A stretch of DNA of 64,000 bases from CAWBAT01 sp963810905 (GCA_963810905.1 CAWEPG010000002.1:744001-808000), one strand, 5' to 3'. Positions 16,743 to 25,399 are shown, counted from the stretch's first letter. Numbers and translations: made by a program. Notes: generated from the letters alone by a model not told the origin.

Positions 16743-17660
16743 ATGTTGCGTTTCAGGGATAGCATGGTAGAACTGATTACCCAGACATCAACCAACTTGC
16801 CACCAGATGTCCGGGCTGCCATGGCAGCAGCCGTAGAAAAAGAGCAGACCCCTTCAAAGTCTTCTCAGGCCTTGGCCGTCATCGCAACCAATATCGATGA
16901 GGCGTATGAGGACCAAGGTCCTATCTGCCAAGATACCGGGATGCCCACATTCAAGATCAAAACGCCGATTGGCGCAAATCAGATCAAAATGAAGCTGTGG
17001 ATTCGAGAGGCTATCGCCGAGGCTACCCGGCAAGGGAAATTGCGACCCAATTCAGTCGATTCGCTAACCGGCAAGAACTCCGGCGATAACTCGGGGGCCG
17101 GTACTCCGATCCTGCAATTCGACCAGTGGGAAAATGAAAATGAAATTGAAGTCAAACTCATTTTGAAGGGTGGCGGATGCGAAAACAAGAATATCCAATA
17201 TTCCTTGCCTTGCGAATTAGCTCATCTAGGAAGAGCTGACCGAACTCTCGACGGAGTGAGAAAATGCATTTTGCACGCGGTTTGGCAGGCACAAGGTCAG
17301 GGATGCAGCGCGGGGGCGATTGGCGTTTGCATCGGTGGTGATAGAACGTCTGGCTACGCCTGGGCAAAAGAACAACTTTTCCGAACTCTGGACGACACCA
17401 ATCCGAATCCGGAACTCGCCGCACTCGAAGAATATGTGATGCGTGCTGCCAATACTCTCGGGATCGGAACGATGGGGTTTGGAGGAAACGTCACGCTAAT
17501 TGGGTGCAAGGTAGGAGTGTTGAATCGCTTGCCTGCGAGTTTCTTCGTCTCTGTTGCTTACGATTGCTGGGCCTTTCGCCGCCTAGGAGTTGTACTAGAC
17601 GCATCCACTGGGAGATCAAGCGCTGGCTCTATCGCGAGGAGAAGCCACCTCGTCCCATGA
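16743..17660 (+). CDS. Class I fumarate hydratase, N-terminal (alpha) part of a frameshifted gene
   Basis: Iron-sulfur fumarase (fumarate to malate, TCA cycle). Alpha domain marks: ICQDTGMPTF with the first cluster Cys near residue 60, KNSGDNSGAGTP, GGGCENKN with the second Cys, and GCSAGAIGVCIGGDRTSGY. It continues into MGFGGNVTLIGCKVG and LPASFFVSVAYDCWAFRR, then leaves the family after GVVLDASTG. Adding one G to the GGG at 17610-17612 restores T-G-E-I-K-R-W-L-Y and joins the beta part. Intact length would be about 508 residues, normal for a single-chain class I fumarase. ATG 16743 has AAAGGAGG just upstream. Probably one gene in the organism. Confidence 0.9.
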   Translation: MLRFRDSMVELITQTSTNLPPDVRAAMAAAVEKEQTPSKSSQALAVIATNIDEAYEDQGPICQDTGMPTFKIKTPIGANQIKMKLWIREAIAEATRQGKLRPNSVDSLTGKNSGDNSGAGTPILQFDQWENENEIEVKLILKGGGCENKNIQYSLPCELAHLGRADRTLDGVRKCILHAVWQAQGQGCSAGAIGVCIGGDRTSGYAWAKEQLFRTLDDTNPNPELAALEEYVMRAANTLGIGTMGFGGNVTLIGCKVGVLNRLPASFFVSVAYDCWAFRRLGVVLDASTGRSSAGSIARRSHLVP

Positions 17661-18268
17661 GTGCCGGAGAAGGATTCCATCTTACTGGCAAAGAAATCCG
17701 GCTTCAAGCTCCCCTGAGTGTGGAACAAGTACGACGGTTAAAGGTGGGAGACGTCGTACTTGTGAATGGTGAAATGTATACGGGTCGAGATGCCGTCCAC
17801 ACCTATCTCATGAAACATGATCCGCCGGTCAGCTTAGAGGGCACGATCCTTTATCACTGTGGCCCAGTCGTGTTGAAGAACAACGGGAATTATCGAATGA
17901 CTGCTGCTGGGCCTACCACGAGTTTTCGGGAAGAACCCTACCAGGCCGAAATCATCAAGCGATTTGGCATTCGGGCCGTTATGGGAAAAGGTGGGATGGG
18001 AGCCAAGACTCTAGCTGGCCTGAAAGAATCTGGCGCCGTCTATCTGAATGCTATCGGCGGGGCCGCCCAGTATTATTCCCGCTGCATCGAAGAGGTAATC
18101 AACGTTTATCTCCTCGAATTCGGGGTGCCTGAGGCAATGTGGCACATCCGGGTGAAGGACTTTCCAGCCATCGTGACCATGGATGCTAACGGCAATTCAC
18201 TCCACACAGACGTCGAAAAAGCCTCAGCCATCCTTCTGGCAAAGCTGGCCGACCCTGTCTTTCAGTGA
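17612..18268 (+). CDS. Class I fumarate hydratase, C-terminal (beta) part
   Basis: The beta domain of the same fumarase, in the next reading frame. Seen: LQAPLSVEQVRRLKVGDVVLVNGEMYTGRDA split over residues typical of FumB-type beta domains, the substrate site GPTTSFRE near the middle, MGKGGMGAKT, and VYLNAIGGAAQYY. The last residues, VDVEKASAIL-like TDVEKASAILLAKL, end the domain normally. The open frame begins upstream of the shift, but homology starts at about 17612. In some bacteria alpha and beta are separate genes, but here no start codon or ribosome site precedes the beta domain, so a split by indel is favoured. Confidence 0.88.
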   Translation, partial: EIKRWLYREEKPPRPMSAGEGFHLTGKEIRLQAPLSVEQVRRLKVGDVVLVNGEMYTGRDAVHTYLMKHDPPVSLEGTILYHCGPVVLKNNGNYRMTAAGPTTSFREEPYQAEIIKRFGIRAVMGKGGMGAKTLAGLKESGAVYLNAIGGAAQYYSRCIEEVINVYLLEFGVPEAMWHIRVKDFPAIVTMDANGNSLHTDVEKASAILLAKLADPVFQ

Positions 18269-18318
18269 ATGAAGACCCCGGCACAGCCCACCCTGAACAA
18301 GGACAGAATAATTAAATG

Positions 18319-18472
18319 TCCCCCCTTGAACAAGGGGGGGACTTCAGGGGGGTTCATCACAACGTTTTTATTAACCCCTCGATGAATCTGGGAGTTAGTG
18401 CGATTTATCAGAGGGGAATGGCCTTGATTCCCCTCAGCTGGAGGGGAAGGCGCGAAGCGCCAGGGGTGGGTT
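18319..18472. repeat. Two dispersed palindromic repeats between fumarase and the kinase gene
   Basis: 18319-18354 is a copy of the C/G palindrome (GTCCCCCCTTGAACAAGGGG plus an outer CTTCAGGGGGG extension). 18428-18472 is a second family: TTCCCCTCAGCTGGAGGGGAA followed by GGCGCGAAGCGCC and AGGGGTGGGTT. The second family recurs at 21646-21690 and, inverted, at 21707-21753. The fumarase and kinase genes converge here. Confidence 0.7.
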
Positions 18473-18520
18473 ATTCGATCCTTGACCCATTGATGAAACC
18501 GACTACCTCTTCACTGCTTT

Positions 18521-20155
18521 TCAAAAATTCTCCAGCAGCCATGCATTCGATTCAGAAGTGCCGAGTGTGAAGGCAAGATACCGTCCGTCGGGAGAAGGGA
18601 TGGGATAGTCAATCCCCTGCCCTCGATTCGCTCCTCGCTTCCAAAGTACCTGGCTGTGGCCATCCAAGCCCGCATAGAGAATCAAATCTTTTGAATCTGA
18701 AGGGGGATGCTCCGCAAGGTAGATTCCCTTTCCATCGGTGGACCAGCCAGAGAATGTGTAGTCGCCAGTCAGGTTTTTAAAGGTGATTTCTTGAGCAGAC
18801 CCTCCTGTCACTGAGCGGACACGAATCTGGAGGCCTTCCGGACCCGACTTCAATTTGTCGATTAATCGGCCCTGAGGCGAGAGGATACCCCTCTCAAAGT
18901 TCGGATAGTCTGACGATGGAAGCTTGTCGCCTCTGCCCTTTACTGGGTCGAAGGTGGTTAGGACCTGCTTCCCATCCACCTCCTCGGCGACAACACACAG
19001 CTTCGCCTCGCGGGCACAGGAAAAGTTCCTAATCTTCTCCCCGCTCAACACCAATTCTGGAGGGCCGCCGCCAACCGGAATCCGCATCAAGCGCGTCGCA
19101 TCGGGGCCAGCCTTCTCTGAAACCAAGTATAGGATGAAGGCCCCATCTGGGCTGAGATTTGGGTGTGACTCGTTCTCCGGACTGACAACAATGGTTTCGG
19201 CCTCCGTCTGGCCAATGTCTTGTTTGAAGAGGTCCCGGTTTCCATTCCGGTTCGATTCGAAGAGAACCGCCCGGCTGTCAGTCGTCCAATCCCAAACAGC
19301 GTCATCGGTCTCCACCAGCGTCAAGCGCCTGGGATTCTTCATGGCTTTACCGCCGGGCCCAAGCTCCGCTACATATACATCAGTCTGAAGATTTGCTCTG
19401 AGCACTGCCAGCTGCTTCCCGTCAGCAGTAATACTGAGACTGCCGATATATACTGTGCTAAAGCTGGTCCACTCCGTGAAACGTCGAGCCTGGCTCAAGG
19501 GTCGGCCGGTCGCCGCATCGACCTTGATCTCCCAAAGATTAGCCGCAGTTAGCCCCTTCTCCTTCATGGAAAAGATGATTCTTCCATCTGGAGCCCAGCA
19601 AAAACTTTGAAAGCCTTCCCAACCGTAATCATACTCCAGGCCCGTTTTTGAGGGAAAAATGTTCGTGACCTGCTCTCCACGTAAATCACAGCTTTCGAGC
19701 CATTGGGCTTTATTGTAGTCGCGGACGTAGAAAAAACGTTGCCCATTTGAGGACCACACCGGGGCATAGTAGCCCTGGTTGGGCTGGGAGGAAGCCCGAA
19801 TCCGGCGCGGCATCTCTCCATTGGCGCCCACCACCCAGATATCGGCGGTCTGCCGCTCAAGGTCGAAACGATTAAAGGCAACGAGCAATCCGTCAGGGGA
19901 AACAGAGGGGAATATTGCATGGTCCACGATCTTCTGTGGAGTGCCTCCCAGGATCGAGACGGACCAGAGGGATGTGTCTGACTGCTGAGTCGTCTGACCT
20001 TTCACTTGAATCCATCGTTCCTCGGCTCGGCTGAGCAAAAGCTTCGTTCCGTCAGGGAACCAGGAGACTGCCGCTGGTAAAACCCTTCCGGAAGGGGAAT
20101 GGAACGCTTCTCCCCGGAGCGGATAACCTGTACAAACAGTTTCCCTTTCGAACAA
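18521..20155 (-). CDS. TolB-like WD40 propeller part of a broken Ser/Thr kinase gene
   Basis: About 540 residues of PD40/TolB-type beta-propeller: repeated blades such as SVSPDGLLVAFNR, WSSNGQRFFYV, WAPDGRIIFSM, SITADGKQLAVLR, WTTDSRAVLFES, NLSPDGAFILYLV and PSPDGRYLAFTLG. In Acidobacteriota this is the extracytoplasmic C-terminal half of membrane-anchored PknB-type kinases. The kinase domain lies directly upstream in other frames, and the first blade (SAAISPDGKYLAF) is in yet another frame at about 20090-20210. Adding one G at 20083-20085 (plus-strand CCC) joins that blade to this piece. The stop at 18521 is the natural end. Confidence 0.82.
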   Translation of the reverse strand: MFERETVCTGYPLRGEAFHSPSGRVLPAAVSWFPDGTKLLLSRAEERWIQVKGQTTQQSDTSLWSVSILGGTPQKIVDHAIFPSVSPDGLLVAFNRFDLERQTADIWVVGANGEMPRRIRASSQPNQGYYAPVWSSNGQRFFYVRDYNKAQWLESCDLRGEQVTNIFPSKTGLEYDYGWEGFQSFCWAPDGRIIFSMKEKGLTAANLWEIKVDAATGRPLSQARRFTEWTSFSTVYIGSLSITADGKQLAVLRANLQTDVYVAELGPGGKAMKNPRRLTLVETDDAVWDWTTDSRAVLFESNRNGNRDLFKQDIGQTEAETIVVSPENESHPNLSPDGAFILYLVSEKAGPDATRLMRIPVGGGPPELVLSGEKIRNFSCAREAKLCVVAEEVDGKQVLTTFDPVKGRGDKLPSSDYPNFERGILSPQGRLIDKLKSGPEGLQIRVRSVTGGSAQEITFKNLTGDYTFSGWSTDGKGIYLAEHPPSDSKDLILYAGLDGHSQVLWKRGANRGQGIDYPIPSPDGRYLAFTLGTSESNAWLLENF

Positions 20156-20311
20156 AAGGCCAGGTATTTGCCATCAGGGGAGATTGCGGCAGACTCCAGC
20201 TGGGTTATCCCATTGAATACGAGGTGAGCGGTTTGACAGACATCTCCTTTGGTTTTTCCACTGTGTGCGCTGCCACACTCTCCAGAAGAATAAAGACTCC
20301 TATGATGAGAG

Positions 20312-21325
20312 CTAACAGAATTCCGACAGAAACTGAGCTGCCAAGCTCGGGAGCGAATCAGCCGTGACCAGATGTTCTGTGGCTGTGTTATCGATGGTTG
20401 CGTAATTAGGTAAGGTTGTCGACCGGCCAGCAACCTCATCTTCGGAACCCTCCTTCACTGTTTTAGGGATTGGCTGTAGCGTTGAGAGAGACGCTGCGTT
20501 CCCGGCAATCTCCCTGAGTCGGCGAGTTACTTCTGCGGCATTTTGCCAGCGTTCGGCTGGGTCCTTCTTCAAACAATTCTCCACCACCTCCTCTAGTTCC
20601 GGTGGGGTCAAGGGCTGTAGGCTCGTGACTGGCGGAGGTTCCCCCGTCAGGATCCTCACGATCACACTCGCCTTGCTCTCGCCGGTAAAGGCCTTTTTCC
20701 CGGTCGCCATCTCATAGATGACCGTCCCCAGCGAGAAAACGTCGGTTCGAGCGTCAGCCTCCTTCCCCTCTAACTGTTCCGGGGCCATGTATTCCAAGGT
20801 TCCCAGAATAATCCCTTCGGCCGTCAGACTCTTTCCTTCCGCCGCCAGGGCGACCGTCGTTAATCCCGACGGCTGCGGCTCAGCCTCCAGCTTGGCCAGC
20901 CCGAAGTCCAGCAACTTCGCACCCCGCGTGGTCAGCATGATGTTGCCCGGCTTGAGGTCGCGATGAATCACGCCTTGCGCGTGAGCCTGGGCCAGCGCGT
21001 CGCCAATCTGGAGCGCGTATCGCAACACTTGATCCACAGGCAATGAACCCTCTTTCAGTTGCTCGGCCAAGGTCTTCCCTTCCAGGTATTCCATCACCAG
21101 AAAATCGCACCCCTCGTATTGGCCAATGTCATAGAGCGTACAAATATGGGGATGGTTCAGATTGGAGATCGATCGAGCCTCCCGTTCAAAACGCTTGCGC
21201 AAGTCCGGGCGGGCTGACAAATGTGAGAGCAGAAATTTAATGGCGACGGGTCGATTGAGACGGATATCCACAGCCTTGTACACTTCGCCCATGCCGCCTG
21301 CCCCGAGCAAGAGAGAGAATCTTGT
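20312..21325 (-). CDS. Ser/Thr protein kinase catalytic domain (PknB-type), part of a broken gene
   Basis: Complete eukaryotic-type kinase domain: glycine loop GAGGMGEVYKA, catalytic Lys in PVAIKFL, HRDLKPGNIML, DFGLAKLE, APE motif in GTLEYMAPEQLEG and subdomain IX RTDVFSLG. It most likely phosphorylates Ser/Thr of cytoplasmic partners. The frame ends shortly after the domain in SLAAQFLSEFC, where homologous proteins have a membrane helix. That helix (VSVGILLALIIGVFILL) is present in a different frame at about 20250-20345. The N-terminal segment before the glycine loop is also in another frame. One gene of about 1,000 residues is implied, spanning 18521-21572. Confidence 0.85.
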   Translation of the reverse strand, partial: TRFSLLLGAGGMGEVYKAVDIRLNRPVAIKFLLSHLSARPDLRKRFEREARSISNLNHPHICTLYDIGQYEGCDFLVMEYLEGKTLAEQLKEGSLPVDQVLRYALQIGDALAQAHAQGVIHRDLKPGNIMLTTRGAKLLDFGLAKLEAEPQPSGLTTVALAAEGKSLTAEGIILGTLEYMAPEQLEGKEADARTDVFSLGTVIYEMATGKKAFTGESKASVIVRILTGEPPPVTSLQPLTPPELEEVVENCLKKDPAERWQNAAEVTRRLREIAGNAASLSTLQPIPKTVKEGSEDEVAGRSTTLPNYATIDNTATEHLVTADSLPSLAAQFLSEFC

Positions 21326-21572
21326 ACGCGCCGATCTGCTGCCCAACCAGCGAACGAATCTGCTCTTTGACCAGTCCCTTGGCAGTCGAATGCAAGGCAT
21401 TGCCTGCCAGGAACCTTTCGGCTTTGGGTTCGAAAGATAAGAGGGACTCAATCTCCCGGCGCAGATCCTCGTCTCCGCCGGTGGCGGCTTGAATGAAAGC
21501 AGCCCGCTCGTCTGGCGCCAGGCTCAGGGCCTCTTGATAAATCTGTTCGATTTTTTCCCAGTCAGAAGGCAT
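21237..21572 (-). CDS. N-terminal segment of the same Ser/Thr kinase gene
   Basis: Start of the kinase gene: MPSDWEKIEQIYQEALSLAP, then GDEDLRREIESLLSFEP and VGQQIGAYKIL. This roughly 80-residue leader with a W-x-x-I-x-x-I/L-Y-x-x-A-L helix is typical of acidobacterial kinases of the PknB-TolB type. After YKIL the frame drifts into unrelated residues. In the CTCTCTCTT stretch near 21318-21325 one base too many breaks the join to LLGAGGMGEVY. Residues beyond about 21318 in this frame are therefore not natural. Confidence 0.8.
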   Translation of the reverse strand: MPSDWEKIEQIYQEALSLAPDERAAFIQAATGGDEDLRREIESLLSFEPKAERFLAGNALHSTAKGLVKEQIRSLVGQQIGAYKILSLARGRRHGRSVQGCGYPSQSTRRH

Positions 21573-21999
21573 GGCTTAATCCACCACAGCAGTAGCGACA
21601 GGCGTCCACGCCTGTCGTCCAAAGGCCCTCGCTGAAGGAGTGAAATTCCCCTCCGCCGGAGGGGAAGGTGCGAAGCATCAGGGGTGGGTTTATAACTTCA
21701 GCCACAAACCCACCCCGGGAGGCTGAAGCCTCCGCCCCCTCCCGAGAGGGGAATATCCCTCACCTCCAGAGAACAGGACCGAATTCTGTGTGGCCAATTT
21801 TGGCCTTCGGCCAATGGACAGGCCAGGAGGCCTGTCGAGCACAAGGTCTCGCAGGAGCTCGACCCTCCATAAGGGCGAATGGTTGGAGGTCGGAGCTCTG
21901 CGACGCCTAGATTGGTCAGCGACCGGCGTCCACGCCTGTCCAACCGCAGCGGTCTTGTGATGTTGCCGCAGTCACCCGCTGAAGAAGAGGAAATCCCCT
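21573..21999. repeat. Intergenic repeat cluster upstream of the kinase gene
   Basis: No gene. 21646-21690 and 21707-21753 are facing copies of the TTCCCCTC/GAGGGGAA plus AGGGGTGGGTT family, making a roughly 108-base inverted repeat. GGCGTCCACGCCTGTC occurs twice (about 21601 and 21927). The right edge abuts the left terminal repeat of the insertion sequence at 22000. Confidence 0.65.
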
Positions 22000-22176
22000 G
22001 AAGGCGTGAAAAAATCAGGATTTGTATTGCCGTGTTTCCTTACGATTGAAAAAAATTAGCTGAGTGCGAACATTTTCATGTCATTGCTCCATCCCAACCC
22101 GAAGCTCCCTGCCAGCGAAGTGGGTTTGTCCCCCTCACCCGCGCCTTGGAAAGCGCGGAGCGCCGGATACTTTGGT

Positions 22177-23700
22177 TCAAGCTTGGCTAAATCTTGGTTT
22201 CCCGGTCCCTGTCCGACCGCAGCGGATCCATTGCTGAAGGTTGTAGCTCAAACAGGCCCACAACATTTCCAGCCCGACCTTCTTCAACCCCCGCAGGCGG
22301 AATTGCCGCAATTTCATTTTCTCTTTGATCCAGGCATTGGTGAATTCAGCCAACGGTGCCCGTTTCTTGTAAAGCTGCTGCGCCCGGGGTGTCTGCATCT
22401 TCTCTTGAAAGGCCTTCACTTCGGGGGCTGCCTCGATCCGGACCAGCGAACGCCCCTTTTTGGTTTTCGGACAACATTGCAACTGCAGGGCACAGGCCCG
22501 ACAGGTCGAGGGCTTGGCCCGATAGCGATGCCGGGTCTGGAAAGGTCGGACTTCGCTTCCTTCATAACTCAACCGTTGACCGGCAGGACATTGATAGGCG
22601 TTCGGCTCCGGCTGATACCGAAACGCTTCTGGGTAGAAGGCTGGATCGAGTTGACGCCGTTTCAGCTGCTCCCGTCCCTTTTCCTTCCGATCTACCCAAG
22701 GGCCGATCAGGTCAATATCGTGCTGACTCAAGGCTACGACGTTGGCTTGCGAGATATACCCCCCGTCGACCAACATTTGTTCCGGTTTTTTCTCCAGATT
22801 GCTCACGATCTGCTCCACTGCCGGTTGCAGTTGGGCCACGTCGGTGGCCTCTTGGGTGACCGCGACCCCGACTACCATCCCGGCCTGCTCGTCGGTGGAC
22901 AATTGCACGTTGTAGGCCGGAATAAAACCGTCGTGTCCGGTCCGCATGATCCGAGCTTCCGGATCACTCTCACTGATCCGTGCCGCCTCGGGCGATTGGT
23001 CCGGTTTGTTCCGTTGCCACTGGGCCAGTTGCCGTTGCGCCTCTTCCAGTCGTTGTACCCGTTGGCGAGCGGCTCGCTGCTGCGCCTGCTGGCGCCGAGC
23101 GCTGAGCTGTTCCGACCCGGCTTCGCTCAGCTGCTCCACCAGCTGCTGAGCCTGCTGCAAATGGCGCTCCAGCGTCCCTCCTCGACGGAAGCTCTTGTCC
23201 GAGGCCAAGGCCCGGATTTTGCAGCCGTCATGGGCCACTCGTTTCAGCCGAATCAGCTGCTGGCTGCTCAGCACCCCCAGCAGCTGGACAAACAGCTCCT
23301 TCAGTTCCGCTTCCCGGCTGCTGCGAAAATCCGAAAGCGTATGATGGTTGATCACTTCCAGGCCGGTCAGCCACTGAAAGGCGGGATCATAGCTACAGCG
23401 CTGCTCGATCTCCCGCGCCGAGCTGATCCCTTTGCTGTAGGCATAAACCCACACACTAATCAACAACTGGGGGTCCCAGGCCGGCCTGCCGGCTTGCCCG
23501 GCCACGGCCTCAATCTTCGCCTCGTAGCGGCTCAAGTCCAACTGTCCGACCAGTTGCCAGATCATCCGTGCCGGATGGCGCAGAGGGATCAGCTTCTCCA
23601 CCTCCACCATCCGCAAGACCAGTTGGTCTCGGTTGGCGCTCTTCACCCGGCTCGTCGGACGAGCGGGAGGGTTGGGCGGAGAAAGCTTAGGAGCGTCCAT
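22177..23700 (-). CDS. IS1182 family transposase (DDE)
   Basis: 507 residues. The N-terminal helical domain contains RMVEVEKLIPLRHPAR and the WDPQLLISVWVYAYSKGISS segment typical of the family. The catalytic core follows: first Asp in VAHDGCKIRALAS, second in LVDGGYIS and the Glu in APLAEFTNAWIKEK, ending with the family's RGLKKVGLEMLWACLSYNLQ. A Cys-rich insert (CRACALQLQCCPKT) lies before the last motif, as is usual for IS1182. The coiled, Gln/Arg-rich stretch at residues 178-230 is the family's linker. All catalytic residues are present, so the element may be active. Its start overlaps the leader ORF by 14 bases. Confidence 0.93.
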   Translation of the reverse strand: MDAPKLSPPNPPARPTSRVKSANRDQLVLRMVEVEKLIPLRHPARMIWQLVGQLDLSRYEAKIEAVAGQAGRPAWDPQLLISVWVYAYSKGISSAREIEQRCSYDPAFQWLTGLEVINHHTLSDFRSSREAELKELFVQLLGVLSSQQLIRLKRVAHDGCKIRALASDKSFRRGGTLERHLQQAQQLVEQLSEAGSEQLSARRQQAQQRAARQRVQRLEEAQRQLAQWQRNKPDQSPEAARISESDPEARIMRTGHDGFIPAYNVQLSTDEQAGMVVGVAVTQEATDVAQLQPAVEQIVSNLEKKPEQMLVDGGYISQANVVALSQHDIDLIGPWVDRKEKGREQLKRRQLDPAFYPEAFRYQPEPNAYQCPAGQRLSYEGSEVRPFQTRHRYRAKPSTCRACALQLQCCPKTKKGRSLVRIEAAPEVKAFQEKMQTPRAQQLYKKRAPLAEFTNAWIKEKMKLRQFRLRGLKKVGLEMLWACLSYNLQQWIRCGRTGTGKPRFSQA

Positions 23701-23893
23701 GGGCCCCCTTGCGGGCAGCGGCGGCTGCCTCGATGCGCTTGATGACCAGCGTGTGCTTGTCTTCCAAGATCCATTCGATGGTCTCGCTCTTTTCCATCTC
23801 CAGGGCTTGGGCCAACGGGGCCGGGCAAATCAGGTAAAATTGCTTTTGCCCCTTGGCCCGCTCGATGACTTGAACTTTGGATTGATAACCCAT
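23687..23893 (-). CDS. AbrB/MazE-like small protein encoded in the insertion sequence
   Basis: 68 residues: MGYQSKVQVIERAKGQKQF, then PAPLAQALEMEKSETIEW and LEDKHTLVIKR. This is a swapped-hairpin AbrB-like pattern (V-Q-V-I ... A-L-E-x-x-K-x-E-x-x-E-W ... L-V-I-K-R). It is read just before and overlaps the transposase start by 14 bases, suggesting translational coupling. A DNA-binding role in controlling transposase expression is an inference. Confidence 0.7.
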   Translation of the reverse strand: MGYQSKVQVIERAKGQKQFYLICPAPLAQALEMEKSETIEWILEDKHTLVIKRIEAAAAARKGAHGRS

Positions 23894-24255
23894 GTGGTAT
23901 TCTCCCTGTCAAAGATGGAGAAAGTATACATCTAGCGTTATCGCTAGTCAAGCTTTTTTCCGATTTTTTCACACCTTCCCTCCGGCGGAGGGGAATTAAG
24001 AAAAATTCCCCTTCAAAGGAGTTGCAGTGGGGTATCCATGGAACCGGTACTGGGTAACCTTTCCGACCAGGACATCCCCCCGCAGCCTACGGCTGCTCCC
24101 CCCTTCAAAGGGGGACTCTTGGATCCAACTAAGGAAGAGCATTGCCTGGACGACATCTCCTGTTCTCCATCTCGTGATACAATGTAGCTCCGTTCTCTCA
24201 ATCCAGTAAATGGGGCTATCCTCACTTGATCTGCGGCACGAAATAGAATTTAAAC

Positions 24256-24909
24256 GTGGACTCTAACCGCTCTTCTCGTCTGGTTTTTATTGATCTGCTG
24301 CGTGGGTTTGCCATCCTGGCGATGATTGAAACCCACGTCTTCAACGCCTTCCTTGACACTGCCAACAGGAGCCAGTCCTGGTTCACTCAGCTCAACTACT
24401 TTAATGGATTGGTTGCCCCCTCGTTCCTCTTTGTTTCAGGTTGGGTGTTCATCGTCGCAAGCCGGCGCAAAGTCGAAGATTTTCGAAAGTTCGGGCCTGC
24501 CTTCCGAAAGCAACTGTGGAGGATCGCCCAGATCTGGATCCTCGGATATTGCCTTCACTTCCCGAAGTATTCCTACTCCATTGTCCGTTACTGGACCAGC
24601 CGGGAAGACTGGCAACGGTTTTACACAGTCGACATCCTCCACTGCATTGCCATTGGCCTGCTCATTCTCCTTTTTGGCAGAATCTTCTTCCGCCGGGACG
24701 GGTCCTTTGAGTTCTTCTTGTGGGCAGTCCAGTCTCGCCATTGTCTTTGTGACACCTTGGATTTGGGAGTTTCGATTCCCTCATGGAGTCCCTGTACCTC
24801 TCGCGAGTTATCTTCAGGAAGGCCCCTACTCTTACTTTCCTCTTTTCCCATGGCTGGGGTTCTTTGGCATCGGCGCAGCTTGTGCCATGCGGCACTTACG
24901 ATGCATTGA
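24256..24909 (+). CDS. Membrane acyltransferase-like protein (DUF1624/HGSNAT-like), N-terminal part
   Basis: Integral membrane protein of the heparan-alpha-glucosaminide N-acetyltransferase-like/DUF1624 type: RLVFIDLLRGFAILAMIETHVFNAF is spread over residues 7-31 with the family's R-G-x-A-x-x-x-M-x-x-x-H pattern, followed by WFTQLNYFNGLVAPSFLFVSG. About four helices are read before the frame changes after FFLWAVQS. Removing one C of the CC at 24729-24730 continues with SLAIVFVTPWIWE in the next frame. GTG 24256 is the start. A single gene of about 380 residues, 24256-25399, is implied. Confidence 0.78.
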   Translation: MDSNRSSRLVFIDLLRGFAILAMIETHVFNAFLDTANRSQSWFTQLNYFNGLVAPSFLFVSGWVFIVASRRKVEDFRKFGPAFRKQLWRIAQIWILGYCLHFPKYSYSIVRYWTSREDWQRFYTVDILHCIAIGLLILLFGRIFFRRDGSFEFFLWAVQSRHCLCDTLDLGVSIPSWSPCTSRELSSGRPLLLLSSFPMAGVLWHRRSLCHAALTMH

Positions 24910-25399
24910 AGCAAAAAAGGAACGCCAATTCTTCCTGTATGTAAGCATGGCCGCTATTCTCCTGATCATCGCCGGCCACTGGCCCCACCTGCTTCACTTA
25001 CAAATGTACTACGTCTCCAGCAATATCCGCGCCCAACCTCATTTCTGGGGAATGCGTCTGGGATATGTGCTGGCCCTGGTTGTGTTTTGTCGCTTGCTGC
25101 AACAAGCCGGATTTGTCGGGGAAGGCTGGTTACAAGTGGTGAGTCGCGAATCCCTGATGGTGTATGTGGCACATTTATTTCTTATTTATCGATTGCCTTT
25201 TCGGGGTGATACCGTGTACGACTTCTTTAGGCAATCCATGTCGGTTAACCAATGTATCGCGTTAACTATCGGGATGATTCTTTTGATGATCCTGCTGGCG
25301 AAATTCTGGAGTTGGATGAAGGCAAATCATTTGAAAACATTCCGCCTGAGCCTCTCAGCAGCTTGCGTTTTGATTGTCATCGGCTTCTTCCTCCGGTGA
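24729..25399 (+). CDS. Membrane acyltransferase-like protein, C-terminal part
   Basis: Second half of the same DUF1624/HGSNAT-like protein. It reads LAIVFVTPWIWE, then PYSYFPLFPWLGFFGIGAA (a motif shared by the family, P-x-F-P-W-x-x-F), and several further helices including FLYVSMAAILLIIAGHW, LGYVLALVVFCRLL and LMVYVAHLFLIYRL, ending in a last helix. The frame is open upstream but homology begins at the shift. The protein likely transfers acetyl groups across the membrane to a sugar; no substrate can be named. Confidence 0.78.

Larger units (their letters stand above)
22000..23979 (-). mobile_element. IS1182-type insertion sequence, about 1.98 kb, apparently complete
   Basis: Ends are defined by near-identical terminal inverted repeats: GAAGGCGTGAAAAAATCAGG at 22000-22019 and, on the other strand, GGAAGGTGTGAAAAAATCGG at 23960-23979. 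Inside are an intact transposase and a small AbrB-like leader ORF, both on the minus strand, plus a TAGCGTTATCGCTA palindrome at about 23934-23947 just upstream of the leader ORF. Base composition is visibly more GC-rich than the flanks. No clear target-site duplication could be identified by eye because both flanks are themselves repeat-rich. Confidence 0.82.

Noticed and set aside
18924..19388. 154-codon open frame on the plus strand
   Set aside because: Antisense to the TolB-like propeller; no motifs.
22078..23742. 554-codon open frame on the plus strand
   Set aside because: It is antisense to the IS1182 transposase, which has all family motifs; the plus-strand reading is Pro/Leu/Arg-rich and has no recognisable domain. 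GC-rich genes often leave a long open antisense frame.
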